Assembly: GCF_001275135.1 (NCBI RefSeq)
Contig: NZ_LFQU01000002.1
Span: 186,001-250,000, forward strand
Source of the DNA: Xylanibacter rarus
GTDB lineage: Bacteria; Bacteroidota; Bacteroidia; Bacteroidales; Bacteroidaceae
Direction of reading: 5' to 3'
Length of the DNA: 64,000 nucleotides
Shown: positions 33,561 through 43,926 of the stretch, in pieces
Layout of the letters: each line of letters begins with the position of its first letter
Position numbering within the stretch: the first letter of the stretch is position 1
The notes under the pieces: generated by a model
Told to the model about the DNA's origin: nothing
Database searches by the model: none
The model's input: the letters and a program-made list of their open reading frames with translations, nothing else
Translations under genes and position numbers: made by a program

Positions 33561-35921
33561 TTATTTTACGAGAATCTTCTTTGCCACCGGGCAGCCAGAC
33601 TCGAGCACTATCCTTGCCACATACACTCCGGCCTTGGCGTCAAAGGCTACGGCAGCGCTGCCTGCGGCTGACTTGAATGTGTCGTTCAGCAGCAATGCTC
33701 CCGACATGTCATAGACTGCAACAGATGATATGGCTTCGGGAGCCTCCATTGTAAGGCTCCCGTTGCTATAGTTGATTTTAACATTCTGTGAATTTCCTTC
33801 GGTTACACCGGCAATGCCTGTGCCGCCGCTGTTCTTGTCGATGCGGTACATTCTTACGTCGCACTGCGGAACGGCAACATTGAATCCGTTGCCTGTAACC
33901 TCAACCGTCTGACCTGTCCAGAGCTCCTTTATGCCCTTAACGTTGTCCTTTGATATGCCGAGGCGCTCAAAGTCGGCAGTCTTGGTGTACTGTGCTGACT
34001 TGTCGTAATTGAACACTACATAATAGAGAGCGTCTTCGGTGTCGAGCACAAACTCCTGGTCAACTCCGTAAGTGTACTTGTCGTAACGGCTGAACATCGT
34101 GGCGAGTCTGCCGTCTACCGGGCGGAAAGAGCGTCCGATGTGTGCCACGGCATTGATGTCGGCATTGGTGGCAATCTTCATTGCCAGGTCGCGCTCCGAC
34201 TGCTTGCCGGGATAAGATCCTGCCAGACTGTAGTTGTCGCCGAGCAGCACCGTGCCCGTCATGGCTCCGCAGGTGTATCTTATGCGTGCGGCTCCTTCGC
34301 TCTCAGCTCTCGAGAGCACGAGGTGGTCGGGGTCGTTGTAAGGATAAACGCGGTCGAGCCACCAGCCCAGCTCAATGCTGTTGAGCGTGTACATACTGTT
34401 GTCGAGCTCGCCCCAGCTGTCGCATGATATACGGCGTGCATGTCCCTTGGCAGGGAACACGGGCGCGATAGACAGGTCGACAAACATGCCGTCGGCCATC
34501 TCCAGAATCTTGTCCATACCGTAAGTGTAGGCCTGCATACCCGTTGTTATGCCCGGCTCATAGAACTTGTCGGCCTCGAGGGTTCCGTTGTTGATGAAGT
34601 CGAGCTTGATATACTCGAAGCCAAGGTCCTTGAACTTCTTGAATCTCTCTCTGTTATACTCGAGCGTACCGGGGTGAGTCGGGTCGAGAGCTATTGAGGC
34701 AATCTTTCTGAGCTGTCCGTTGGCCCTGATGGCTATGTCGGCCCATGTGTAAGGACTGCCTTCGTAAGGTCTGTACATGGCAGCCTGCGACTCGTTGCCC
34801 CAGTAAGAGAACGGTGTGTGATATATTCCGGGGTGCTGTCCGTTCTGCTTGCAGTGCTGCACGAAGCTTCTGAGCTGGTCGTCGCTGAGGTTGTCCCAGA
34901 AAGAGTCGAGCACGATGTAGCACTCGCCGTTCTCGTTGTGGAAGTTGTTAGGCTCGAGCTGCTGCTTGAAGAAGTCAGACACGTTGACAGCTCCCTCATA
35001 GTTTACGTGCTCTGCCATTCCGCCCCAGCTCTGCCATGCAAAGATGGTGCCCTTGTCCCACTTCAGTTTCGGGCAGAGCTTCTCGGTAGCCTCGCCCAGC
35101 TCCTCAAGACCGTTGCGCCAGTCGGCATAATATCCGAAGAAATACTTAGGCGAGCGCACTCTCTGTCCTGATATAGAGCCGTGCTTGGTGAGCGACGGGC
35201 GTCCTTCCCACACGTCGTTGGTGCGGCTGCTCACCACTCCGGCAGCCACCGTAAGGTTGCGCAGGCGGTTCTGTCCGTTAGGCGTAACGGTTATTCCGCT
35301 CTTCCAGTTGTCGTGTTCTATTGATCCCACTACGAGTCCCTGGCGGCTGAGCACGTCGTACATGGCCGACACCTCGCACGATGTGTTAGGCTGACCTATG
35401 CTCCAGGGCTGTGCCGAGTAGCCCACCCAGTTGTCGTTGTCGTGAGGCATGTCGTACACCACGTTCTCTCCGCCCGAGGGGAGGAAGGTCGTTGACGTGG
35501 TGCTCACCATCGGAGCAATGTAGTTGGTCTTTGTCGTTCCGCCCGTTGCCACGATGGCAGCCTCTACGAGCAGATAGTTCTTGCCCGGATAGATGTATAT
35601 CGACTGCTCTATGTTATCCTTTCCGGCAAGGCCCGAATAGGTGTATGTATACTTTGTTCCGCTGCCGAACACGTCGCTTACAGCCTCTGACGTGAGCGAC
35701 ACGCTGGGATAGTCTTTCGACAGGAGCTTCTCCTCGGCTGCGTTGTGCACCTCAACGTAGGCTCCCTTTATCAGCTGCTTGCCGTTCTGCTCGTAAGTGA
35801 GCGTCTTGGCCGACTCGTCGAATGTTATGTTCCATGCGCCGTCTGTAATATTGTGCTGTGCCGACATCCACGCAGGACATGCCAGCATAACGGCCATTGA
35901 TATCACTTTTCCTATTTTCAT
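33561..35921 (-). CDS. Clan GH-D-like glycoside hydrolase (alpha-galactosidase type) with T9SS-type tail
   Basis: Starting at ATG 35921, the 786-residue protein has a signal peptide (MKIGKVISMAVMLACPAWMS), an N-terminal beta-sandwich (about 25-270) and a TIM barrel (about 280-560) with IFAWQSWGG at strand 1 and FEYIKLDFINNGTLEAD at strand 4. The Asp of KLDF is the position of the nucleophile in GH27/GH36 enzymes; RISCDSWGELDNS may carry the acid/base. I cannot place it firmly in GH27, GH36 or GH31. The last 75 residues (SVAVYDMSGALLLND, then GVYVARIVLESGCPVAKKIL) form a type A-like T9SS sorting domain, so the enzyme is likely on the surface, unlike the GH36 enzyme in the same locus. It lies 134 bp upstream of the HTCS gene. 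Confidence 0.85.
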   Translation of the reverse strand: MKIGKVISMAVMLACPAWMSAQHNITDGAWNITFDESAKTLTYEQNGKQLIKGAYVEVHNAAEEKLLSKDYPSVSLTSEAVSDVFGSGTKYTYTYSGLAGKDNIEQSIYIYPGKNYLLVEAAIVATGGTTKTNYIAPMVSTTSTTFLPSGGENVVYDMPHDNDNWVGYSAQPWSIGQPNTSCEVSAMYDVLSRQGLVVGSIEHDNWKSGITVTPNGQNRLRNLTVAAGVVSSRTNDVWEGRPSLTKHGSISGQRVRSPKYFFGYYADWRNGLEELGEATEKLCPKLKWDKGTIFAWQSWGGMAEHVNYEGAVNVSDFFKQQLEPNNFHNENGECYIVLDSFWDNLSDDQLRSFVQHCKQNGQHPGIYHTPFSYWGNESQAAMYRPYEGSPYTWADIAIRANGQLRKIASIALDPTHPGTLEYNRERFKKFKDLGFEYIKLDFINNGTLEADKFYEPGITTGMQAYTYGMDKILEMADGMFVDLSIAPVFPAKGHARRISCDSWGELDNSMYTLNSIELGWWLDRVYPYNDPDHLVLSRAESEGAARIRYTCGAMTGTVLLGDNYSLAGSYPGKQSERDLAMKIATNADINAVAHIGRSFRPVDGRLATMFSRYDKYTYGVDQEFVLDTEDALYYVVFNYDKSAQYTKTADFERLGISKDNVKGIKELWTGQTVEVTGNGFNVAVPQCDVRMYRIDKNSGGTGIAGVTEGNSQNVKINYSNGSLTMEAPEAISSVAVYDMSGALLLNDTFKSAAGSAAVAFDAKAGVYVARIVLESGCPVAKKILVK

Positions 35922-36099
35922 ATTATTATTTATTTTTATTGAAGACAACGCCTGCCGCACAGGCTCTGTAACTGATGCCAGCCTTGCCGCGGCATGTCTT
36001 TATGATTACTTTACAACTATTAAACTGCCAGGGGCCTATTTTGTTGCATAACGGGTGCTTATTATTCTGCACCCTGCCCGGCTGTCTGTCTTACTTCCG

Positions 36100-36164
36100 G
36101 AATGAGAGTTCGGCCGGAGATTCTTGACGCCCTTTAAGTGGAAAACCTCCGGCTTCACTCATTC
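36100..36164. repeat. Compound inverted repeat between the FG-GAP and glycosidase genes
   Basis: GAATGAG (36100-36106) pairs with CTCATTC (36158-36164), and inside it GCCGGAG (36113-36119) pairs with CTCCGGC (36147-36153). It is 39 nt after the stop of the minus-strand FG-GAP gene. Without a T run it may serve as an attenuator or mRNA-stability element. Confidence 0.5.
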
Positions 36165-36202
36165 AGAAACAAACTTTAATTAATAATTTTAGAAAAACAA
36201 TA

Positions 36203-37987
36203 CTATCTGATGATAAATTTTCTCACCACTGCTGCTCCGTCCTTGCCTTCAGCCCTGACGATGTAGGCTCCGGCTTTAAGACCTGTCTGTACGGCCTGTC
36301 CGGCAGCAACCTTTGTGCTAAGCAGCACGTTGCCTGCCATGTCGGCCACAGTCAGCGTTGCGTCTGCGCTCACTGTTATGGCGTTGCCGCTGCACATTAT
36401 GCTGATGCCGGCGGCTCCGTCAGTTACAGTGTCTATGCCCGATGTGGGGTCATACTTGGCAAATGGTCCTGCCATCTTGCCTCCGTCTATTGCCTGCACG
36501 CCCCACTCCGCTATCTTATCTGAGCTGATGTTGAGCGTATAGCTGCGCGATGTCAGCGCGGCATTTACGTCGCCCAGTCTGAGAGCGCCCGTTGCGGGGT
36601 CGGCCGGAATGACCGTAACAAGGCTTCCGTCGGTCAGCTTGACATACACGTTGTAGCGCAGCGCCTCGGCAGGAGTCTTGCTGTCAGCGGCGGCGTCCCA
36701 TGTCAGCGTAACCTTTCCGCCGTCAGCCTTCATGGCGAGGTTGGCAGGTGCTGTGGGAGCCTCGTTGACGTTGCGCGAGCAAAGTCCGTTATACACGTGC
36801 ATGTGGGGCGCTCCGTCGTTGTTGTATCCCATTATTGCTATGTTTGGGAAACCGTTCTTGTTAATATCGTATGCAGCCACGGCCACGCCTCCGCGTGCCT
36901 TGCAGAGCAGGTCGTCATATTGTGTGAAGGCCAGTCCGCCCTCGTTGATTGCCACCACTGCCCTGCTCTCGTTGCTTGTCTCGCCCGAGTAGATGATGTC
37001 TATCATGCCGTCGCCGTTTACGTCTGCCCAGTCGCATCCGCTCTTGTGTGCTCCTGTGAGCGATGCGTCGACCTTGCTGAATGTCTCGTCGCCGTTGTTT
37101 CTGTAGATATATGCCACGCTTGCCCACGACTCTGTGCCGCTCTGTCCCGTAACGAAGAGGTCGAGACGGCCGTCGCCGTCAACGTCGACAAACATTATCT
37201 GGCCTTTCTCTGTTCCGGCAAAGGCGTCAGAAGTAACACGCGTGAAGGTGCCGTCGCCGTTGTTCTTGTTGATTGTTATGCAGTCGTTGCCCACGGCGTC
37301 GCTCCATCCGCTCACGGCCAGGTCGGGGCATCCGTCATTGTTGAAGTCGCCCACGGCCATTGTTCCGTTGCGCTGCGCGAAGAGTCCCGAGTCGGCAACC
37401 TTTGCGAAGGTGCCGTCGCCGCCGTTGTTCTTATACATCACCGGATTGCCGTCGGCATCCATCACCACGAGGTCCTGATAGCCGTCCATGTCGAAGTCGG
37501 CAATGGCCGTCAGTCCCATATACCAGCACTCCGACGTTCCGTTGTCGTCGCTGATGTTGAGGTTGCTCTCGAGCGCGAAGTTCTCCACCTTGGCAAAGGT
37601 GCCGTCGCCGTTGTTTCTGTAAAGTTCGTAGCCGTAGTTGCAGAGCAGATAGTCAACGTGGCCGTCGTTGTTGAAGTCGAATGCGCTCAGCGTGCTCTCA
37701 TAGGGCATGCTTGCGGGCAGCTTGACAGAGTTGTCAAGGTTGCCGCTGTTGTCGGTGGTTATCAGCACCACGTCTGGATTCCATCCGTTGTTAAGGTCGC
37801 GGCCCTTCACGATGAGGTCCATGTTGCCGTCGCCGTTGACGTCGGCATATACCAGGCTTCCGCGGAAATATGCCGTCGACACGCCTCCGGGCAGCGTCAT
37901 CTCATTGTACTGCGGCTTCTGCGAGGCTGCAAAGGCCGTACCGGCAGAGGCTATAAGAGCCGAGACGAGGTAAAGTTTTGCTTTCAT
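36203..37987 (-). CDS. FG-GAP/VCBS-repeat surface protein with fibronectin III-like domain and T9SS-type tail
   Basis: The 594-residue protein has a signal peptide (MKAKLYLVSALIASAGTAFA) and a seven-bladed FG-GAP/VCBS propeller (about 35-400) with calcium-binding loops DVNGDGNMD, DFNNDGHVD, DFDMDGYQD, DFNNDGCPD, DVDGDGRLD, DVNGDGMID and a degenerate DINKNGFPN. A fibronectin type III-like domain (about 405-505, APTAPANLAMKADGGKVTLT) follows. The last 75 residues (ATLTVADMAGNVLLS, then GAYIVRAEGKDGAAVVRKF) form a T9SS-type sorting domain. It follows susD at the position where PULs usually encode a surface glycan-binding protein, and that role is plausible, but the usual lipoprotein anchor is absent. 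It may instead be a cofactor-less lyase or binding protein; propellers of this type are found in both. Confidence 0.85.
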   Translation of the reverse strand: MKAKLYLVSALIASAGTAFAASQKPQYNEMTLPGGVSTAYFRGSLVYADVNGDGNMDLIVKGRDLNNGWNPDVVLITTDNSGNLDNSVKLPASMPYESTLSAFDFNNDGHVDYLLCNYGYELYRNNGDGTFAKVENFALESNLNISDDNGTSECWYMGLTAIADFDMDGYQDLVVMDADGNPVMYKNNGGDGTFAKVADSGLFAQRNGTMAVGDFNNDGCPDLAVSGWSDAVGNDCITINKNNGDGTFTRVTSDAFAGTEKGQIMFVDVDGDGRLDLFVTGQSGTESWASVAYIYRNNGDETFSKVDASLTGAHKSGCDWADVNGDGMIDIIYSGETSNESRAVVAINEGGLAFTQYDDLLCKARGGVAVAAYDINKNGFPNIAIMGYNNDGAPHMHVYNGLCSRNVNEAPTAPANLAMKADGGKVTLTWDAAADSKTPAEALRYNVYVKLTDGSLVTVIPADPATGALRLGDVNAALTSRSYTLNISSDKIAEWGVQAIDGGKMAGPFAKYDPTSGIDTVTDGAAGISIMCSGNAITVSADATLTVADMAGNVLLSTKVAAGQAVQTGLKAGAYIVRAEGKDGAAVVRKFIIR

Positions 37988-38398
37988 ATCTTTTATATAA
38001 ATTAAATAGGTTAATAATTACATGCTGTGCCTTTGAATGCCGGCTACGCCGCGCTCAGGGCCGCCTGTGCAGCCCGGGCAAGATGCCTGCCGATTATGTG
38101 GCACGCCGGCAACAATATGATTGGCTGTATTTTCATTTTTTTATCCTGAAGACTAAGGCTCCGGCAATGATGCCGATGATGCGTGTAAGACAGGGACTGT
38201 GTTTTCCTGTTTTGTTTTTTAAGGCGGGGCATAACCGGGCCAGTGTATGCCTGTAGGTTAAAACTGGTGTATGCTTCAGATATAACAGTTTGCAAGAATA
38301 TTTTTTATTATCATAAGCACACACGGCCCTGCTATGCCCCGCCTTTATAAGGCAGCGTGGCTGCAGCCTATGGCCAAGGCCGCAGCCCGCTGTGTTGT
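37988..38398. other. Non-coding gap between susD-like and FG-GAP genes with an inverted repeat
   Basis: AAGGCGGGGCATA (38221-38233) is exactly inverted at 38333-38345, with further partial pairing on its inner side, and GCCTTTATAAGGC (38341-38353) is itself palindromic. No promoter of the TAnnTTTG type is evident on the minus strand and no ORF looks coding. The fold could modulate read-through from susCD into the downstream genes. Confidence 0.45.
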
Positions 38399-39982
38399 TT
38401 ATCTGTAACCCTCGTTCTGGTCGTCCATGGTCATGTCCTCGTTCTGGTTGATCTCTGTCAGAGGTATCGGCCACAGAACGTTGTAAGCCTGGATTGTTCC
38501 CGAACGCTTAGCCCACTTGTTGCGCTCTGACACGTAGTCAAGGAAGTGGCCTGTGCGGATGAGGTCGAACTTGCGCCAGCGCTCGCCGAAGAGCTCGCGC
38601 ACGCGCTCTGTCATTATCTCCTTGCGGAACTCGTCCTGGCTCATGCCCTCGCTCCATGCCTTGTCGGCAGGCAGGCTGTCTTCCCATGCGCGCTTTCTCA
38701 CGATGTTCACCTGCTTAACGGCCTCGCCTGTCTGTCCCAGTTCGTTGAGACACTCGGCGTAGAGCAGAATGGCGTTGGCAAGACGCAGGAACGGGATGTT
38801 CTTGCCTGAGTTCCACTCGTTGTTGATGCCAAGGCCTGAGTGAGAGTCGGTGCGGAAGTCTTCATACTTCTTGATATGCGGCAGCAGCTCGTCGTGGTCG
38901 TCGCCCAGCTCCTCCCACAGGATGTTGTCGAGCGTAGGTGTCTGTCCGTAGTATGTGAAGTCGTAGCGTATAGACTCTTCCTTGCGTATGTCGCCGTCTT
39001 CCCATATTCCTCCGTCCTCAACGTTGCTGTATGCCCACTGTGAAGGCACGGCATGGTCGTAGCCGCTGTAGTAGCATCCGTCGCCGAAGTATGACTGAAC
39101 GGCACGCGAGCCTATCTGGAACTGCACGCTGTTGCAGTCAGGATAAACGTTGTTGAACTGCCACTCGAGTATCGACTCGCTTGTGTTTGTTATGCTGTAG
39201 TCCCACAGGTCATAGTAAGCCACGAGCTTGAAGGGGCCTTTCACAACGGTCTCGAGCGCATCCTTTGCCAGGCTGAAGTCGCGCAGGCCTGTCTCCTCGG
39301 GTGCTGCCATGTAGGCATATCCCAGCATCATAGAGGCTGCATAGCGTGTGGCGCGTCCAGGGTTGTTGGTCTCGGGGCAATACTGTGCGGCGTTCTTCAG
39401 GTCGTTGATGATAAACTGCCATACATCCTTTAGCGGCTGACGGCCGTAGCCCAGCTCGTCCTGACGGCTCACGTCGATGATAGGAATGCGTCCGTAGAGC
39501 ATGGCCAGCTCCATCATGAGTCCGCCGCGTATGAAGCTTGCCTCGCCGTAGAGTCCGGCTACCTTCTTGTCTTCGTCAAGATTGAGCTTTCCGAGCGAGT
39601 TTACTATCTTGGCAGCCTCGCTCACTGTGGGCCAGCGGTTCTCCCACTGCTCCACCACGTATGACAGCTCAGAGGTGAGCAGGGCGTCATACTTGTCGAG
39701 CGATCCGCGGCGTCCGCCGTCTTCCTTGAGCGCCTGGTATGCTCCCGACTGTATCTCGTCGGTTCCTACCATCTGCTCCCAGAGATACCTGTCGGTGAAG
39801 AGTCCGCGCCAGTTCTTGTAGAGAGTCTGCACGTTCGACTCTACATAGGCTGTGTCTGAATATATGATGTCTTCCGGAAGCGAGGTCTTCGGTCCTTCAT
39901 CCAGAAAATCCGAACATGAAGACATGGCAACGGCTGATATTGCCGCCAGGCCCAATGTCATTATTTTATTTTTAATTTTCAT
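38399..39982 (-). CDS. SusD-like outer-membrane glycan-binding lipoprotein
   Basis: The 527-residue protein has a lipoprotein signal with acylated C23 in AMSSCSDFLDEG and the SusD-like N-terminal and RagB/SusD C-terminal domains. Family landmarks are YGEASFIRGGLMMELAMLYG in the TPR-like helices, PFLRLANAILLYAECLNELG, and ERVRELFGERWRKFDLIRTG near the C-terminus. It forms the lid of the SusC transporter and captures the oligosaccharide at the cell surface. It starts 27 bp after the susC-like stop codon, so the two are co-transcribed. The glycan specificity is not readable from sequence. Confidence 0.96.
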   Translation of the reverse strand: MKIKNKIMTLGLAAISAVAMSSCSDFLDEGPKTSLPEDIIYSDTAYVESNVQTLYKNWRGLFTDRYLWEQMVGTDEIQSGAYQALKEDGGRRGSLDKYDALLTSELSYVVEQWENRWPTVSEAAKIVNSLGKLNLDEDKKVAGLYGEASFIRGGLMMELAMLYGRIPIIDVSRQDELGYGRQPLKDVWQFIINDLKNAAQYCPETNNPGRATRYAASMMLGYAYMAAPEETGLRDFSLAKDALETVVKGPFKLVAYYDLWDYSITNTSESILEWQFNNVYPDCNSVQFQIGSRAVQSYFGDGCYYSGYDHAVPSQWAYSNVEDGGIWEDGDIRKEESIRYDFTYYGQTPTLDNILWEELGDDHDELLPHIKKYEDFRTDSHSGLGINNEWNSGKNIPFLRLANAILLYAECLNELGQTGEAVKQVNIVRKRAWEDSLPADKAWSEGMSQDEFRKEIMTERVRELFGERWRKFDLIRTGHFLDYVSERNKWAKRSGTIQAYNVLWPIPLTEINQNEDMTMDDQNEGYR

Positions 39983-40009
39983 GGTTTTTCTATTTTAATG
40001 GTGATAGTG

Positions 40010-43000
40010 TTAGAAACTGAAGTTTAATCCGATTGTGTACGACCTTGTAGGCGGATAGTTGTAGTCGCCAAGTTCCGGGTCGAAGCCCTTATAGTCGGTT
40101 ATGGTGAAGAGGTTGCTTGCCGTGAAGTAGAGGCGGAGCGACTTCATGTGTATGCGCTTGAGCCAGTTGTCGGGCAGGTTGTATGCCAGGGTGAGCGTAG
40201 CCAGGCGCAGGTAAGACGAGTTCTGGATGTAGCGGTCGGTCTCCCATGCGTAGAACTTGTTGTAGCCCACGGTGTTTGTCATCACTCTTGGGAAGTAGGC
40301 GTCGGTGTTGCTCTCTGTCCAGTGGTCAGCCAGGTCGGTAGAAGCGTAGCTCAGACCTACAGAGCTTACGAGGTTCTCATAGTAAGAGCTGATTCTGTGT
40401 CCGCCGAGCGAGTAGGTGAATACGGCGTTGAGCGAGAGTCCCTTCCATGTAAGGTCGGTAGAGAAGCCTCCGTAGATGTCGGGGTCGGTGTCGCCGTAAA
40501 CGTAGCGGTCGTAAGAGTCGACCACGCCGTCGGGCTTGCCCTCAGGTCCGTCGATGTCGAGCACGAAGAGGTCGCCCAGTCCGATGGTGCGTCCGTTGAA
40601 GTCGACGTTCTCCCAGAGCTCGCGGTTGTTCTCGTTGGCAATGCCTCCGCACTTGTATGTGTAGATGTTGCTGAGCGACTCGCCTATGAAGATGTTGCCC
40701 GAGCGGTCGGTGCCGTTGAGTATCTCGTCAACGCCTGCATAGAGCTTCGTAACCTTGTTCTGGTCGTGCGACAGGTTGGCGCTGATGTTCCATGTGAAGT
40801 CCTTGGTGCGTATAGGTGTTGCGCCGATGGTGAGCTCGAATCCGTTGTTCTCCAGCTCTCCGATGTTCTCCACGGTGTAGGTGTAGCCCGATGTCTTTGG
40901 CAGCGAGTGAGACATGAGGAGGTTAGAGTTTCTGATCATGTAGTAGTCGAACGAGATGTTGAGCCTGTTGTCGAAGAATCCGAGGTCGGCTCCTATGTTG
41001 GTCTGCTTCTGCTTCTCCCATGTCAGTCCCGGTGTGCCGCGGCGGCCGTCGGTGCCGTAGAAGGCTTCGCCGTTGGATGCCTGCGGATAGTAGAGCGTGA
41101 GATACATGTAGTTGCTGATGTCCTGGTTACCCACAACTCCGTAGCCTCCGCGCAGCTTCAGGCGTGACAGATATGACTGCTGCGGGAAGAACTTCTCGTT
41201 GGTCATATCCCATGCGAGCGAGAATGACGGCAGGAAGCCCCATCTGTTGCCTGCTGCAAACTTAGAAGATCCGTCGTAGCGTCCGGTCAAGGTTACGTAG
41301 TAGCGGTGGTCGTAGTTATAGTTTACGCGTCCTACGTATGACATGAGCGATGAGTTCTGCAGGTCAGACTCTATCTCGCGGTTCTCTCTGTCGGCTGAGC
41401 TGCCCAGCACGTTCCATCCCAGGTCGTTGCTTGCGAAGCGCTTGCCGCCTGCCTTAACCACATTATATATATATCTTGATGCCGATGTTCCGAGGAAGGC
41501 ATTCAGGTTGTGCACTCCGTCAATCTGTGTGTCGTAGCTGATGGTGTTGTCCCACTGCCACTGTGTCTCGCCGAAGCGCTGCTGTGTGGCGTAGGCGTCG
41601 CCGTTCTTGTGGCGTATAGACTCCTGTATGCCTGTAGGTATAAACTGGTTCCAGCTCTGCTCTGATCTGTTCAGGGCGAATGTAGAGCGTATGTTGAGTC
41701 CCTTTATCGGGTTGATGTTCACATAGTTTGCCGATGTGAAGTGATAGCGTGCGCGCTCTGTCTTTATCTCCATAGAGTTGAACGGGTTGAAGTCGTTGTT
41801 GTTCTCCTCTGTGTGCACGCGCCAGTAGAGAGTCAGATATTCTTCGTTGTGGCGTGTGGCGTCGTCCATGTAGGGAGTGTAGTCGATGAGCGGGTTCGAC
41901 TTTTCGAGAGCCTTGTTATATACGTCGCCCGACGGCATGTCGTCGTGCATGTAGGTATAAGATGTGTTTGTACCTATCTTCAGCCAGGGCTTTATCTGTG
42001 TCTCGGCGTTGATACGGCCGTAGTATTTGTCCTGCTTTGTGCCCTTCACGATACCTTCGAGTCCGCTGTATCCGAGGCTTACATATACGTTGCTGTTGTC
42101 GCTGCCCTTAGAGAAGCTCACGCTGTGGTTGTGCTCAACGCCTGTCTGCGTAACCTGCTTCAGCCAGTCGTATGTCTTGCCGCTGCGGTAGCCTGCAAAC
42201 TCCTCGTCGGAGAACACAGTGTTAGAGCCCATTATCACGTTGTCCCAGTAAGCCTGCTTCTCCTCAGCCGTGGCGTTGGGGTTGTTGAAGGCGTATCCGT
42301 TGGCAAAGGCCTCGGCGCGCAGCTCGAATGTCTGCTGTGCGTTCATGGTCTCGGGGCGGTGGCCCATGGTAGAGAAGCTCACCCAGCCGTCGTAGCTCAC
42401 TGTGCCTTCGCCCTTGCGAGCCTTCTTGGTTGTAACCACGATAACACCGTTGGCACCGCGCGAACCGTAGAGGGCTGTGGCCGAAGCGTCCTTGAGAACC
42501 TCGATAGACTCAACGTCGTTGATGTTGATAGAGTTGAAGAATCCGAACTGGTTGTCCATAACCAGACCGTCTACTACATATATAGGTGACGAGCCCGAGT
42601 TGATGGTGTTGGTACCGCGGATCTTTATCGACGAATCGTCGCTCGGAGTGATACCCTTTGTGATGTTCACGCCGGCAACGCGTCCCTGCAGTGCCTCGTT
42701 GATGGTGGTCACGGGCTTCTCGGTCAGCACGTCGGCGTCGACATGCGACACGGCTCCCGTAAGGTCGCTCTTCTTCATGAGCACACCCACTACGACAACG
42801 CCGTCGAGTGAGCTTTCTGATGCCTTGAGCACAATCTTCATGCTGCCCGATGCCGGCACCTTCACCTCGCGGGTGTCATATCCGATGTAAGACACAACAA
42901 GCGTCTGTCCGCTCTTTGCGTCGACTTTGAAGTTACCGTTGATGTCGGTAGGCATTCCCGTGGATGTGCCTTTCAGCTGCACTGACGCGCCGATGAGCGG

Positions 43001-43108
43001 CTCAGCGTTTTCATCCACCACTTGTCCTGTCACTGTTGTCTGGGCAAAGACTGCCTGCGTGCAGAACAATGCCAGGAGCATTAATAAAGTAGAAAGTTTC
43101 CTTTTCAT
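40010..43108 (-). CDS. SusC-like TonB-dependent outer-membrane transporter
   Basis: The 1032-residue protein has a signal peptide (MKRKLSTLLMLLALFCTQAV), a CarboxypepD_reg-like domain (about 25-105, VTGQVVDENAEPLIGASVQL), a plug domain with IKIRGTNTINSG, SPIYVVDGL and IEVLKDASATALYGSRGANG, and a 22-strand barrel ending in the phenylalanine of YTIGLNFSF. There is no STN domain, so control by an anti-sigma factor is unlikely; this fits regulation by the HTCS of the same locus. It imports oligosaccharides across the outer membrane with energy from TonB, together with the SusD-like protein encoded next. Confidence 0.97.
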   Translation of the reverse strand: MKRKLSTLLMLLALFCTQAVFAQTTVTGQVVDENAEPLIGASVQLKGTSTGMPTDINGNFKVDAKSGQTLVVSYIGYDTREVKVPASGSMKIVLKASESSLDGVVVVGVLMKKSDLTGAVSHVDADVLTEKPVTTINEALQGRVAGVNITKGITPSDDSSIKIRGTNTINSGSSPIYVVDGLVMDNQFGFFNSININDVESIEVLKDASATALYGSRGANGVIVVTTKKARKGEGTVSYDGWVSFSTMGHRPETMNAQQTFELRAEAFANGYAFNNPNATAEEKQAYWDNVIMGSNTVFSDEEFAGYRSGKTYDWLKQVTQTGVEHNHSVSFSKGSDNSNVYVSLGYSGLEGIVKGTKQDKYYGRINAETQIKPWLKIGTNTSYTYMHDDMPSGDVYNKALEKSNPLIDYTPYMDDATRHNEEYLTLYWRVHTEENNNDFNPFNSMEIKTERARYHFTSANYVNINPIKGLNIRSTFALNRSEQSWNQFIPTGIQESIRHKNGDAYATQQRFGETQWQWDNTISYDTQIDGVHNLNAFLGTSASRYIYNVVKAGGKRFASNDLGWNVLGSSADRENREIESDLQNSSLMSYVGRVNYNYDHRYYVTLTGRYDGSSKFAAGNRWGFLPSFSLAWDMTNEKFFPQQSYLSRLKLRGGYGVVGNQDISNYMYLTLYYPQASNGEAFYGTDGRRGTPGLTWEKQKQTNIGADLGFFDNRLNISFDYYMIRNSNLLMSHSLPKTSGYTYTVENIGELENNGFELTIGATPIRTKDFTWNISANLSHDQNKVTKLYAGVDEILNGTDRSGNIFIGESLSNIYTYKCGGIANENNRELWENVDFNGRTIGLGDLFVLDIDGPEGKPDGVVDSYDRYVYGDTDPDIYGGFSTDLTWKGLSLNAVFTYSLGGHRISSYYENLVSSVGLSYASTDLADHWTESNTDAYFPRVMTNTVGYNKFYAWETDRYIQNSSYLRLATLTLAYNLPDNWLKRIHMKSLRLYFTASNLFTITDYKGFDPELGDYNYPPTRSYTIGLNFSF

Positions 43109-43315
43109 GTTAATTAGTATTGATTATTAATTATTCTTAATTTTTTCTTTTCTCGGCTCAGCCTCATTATGCCGGCTGACGTCCGCTCTGGGTTAAACTT
43201 GGAAATGTTAATGTTCACATGATTTTCTCTGTTTTACTTTTTTACGGTATTAAATGATTCAAGGTTTTTTATTTGTTATTAAATAAATTGTTCAGGCTGC
43301 TTTATCGCATTTTTC

Positions 43316-43440
43316 ATTTTCAGCCATTTTGCCACAAATTTTCTGTTGCAAAAATATAATATATAGGGCGACGAAAATGGAGCAAATTTGGCAAAAATTA
43401 GCAAAAATGGCTCAAATTGGCCAAAAAGCGGGGACTGAGG
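43316..43440 (-). promoter_or_regulatory. Candidate upstream control region of the susC-like gene
   Basis: CAAAAATA at 43349-43356 (plus strand) is TATTTTTG on the minus strand, a -7 match that would give a leader of about 230 nt. Around it are many CAAAA/TTTTG words and a short inverted pair (AGCCATTTT near 43322, AAAATGGCT near 43403). This is a plausible HTCS target, but no defined operator can be claimed. Confidence 0.35.
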
Positions 43441-43877
43441 GGCGTTTTTTTGCATTTTCAGGTCTGTATGTATAAATAAATTAACAGATTAGGGCCAACA
43501 GCCTACGGCGGCAAAAATCATTGACGGCAATGGGGTTCTGGGGCTGCACGGCGACTGGACAGCCACCATCTCGGTATCATATTTCTTTACAAAAACGTAG
43601 GGCTAAATTGTGATTATATTGTCATCATGCACGGCCATTCATATCTCTCTATTTTGCTGAAAACGGCAGCCGGAGGCAGCGGAAAAGGTAAAAAGTCAGG
43701 ACAAAAATTTTTCTCAATCTGGAAAATCAATTCATAATGGATGTTAATTCAGCAGGCTCACAGATGCTAAATATTTAACATACGTTCACCTTATGGTATC
43801 TTTCTCTGCCGCAAAATGATGCCTTTCGGGGCGCAAACGGGCTGTTTTTGCGCTGCAGAAGCACCTCTTCTGTGGCT

Positions 43878-43926
43878 TAAACCTATCGTTTTTGCACCTC
43901 AAACGGCACAGTAATGTTTTTTAACA
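43878..43926 (-). repeat. 49-bp repeat, copy B (inverted copy of 22984-23032)
   Basis: Exact reverse complement of the copy at 22984-23032, in another long gap 20.8 kb away. The core includes TTTGCACCTCAAACGGCACA. Confidence 0.9.
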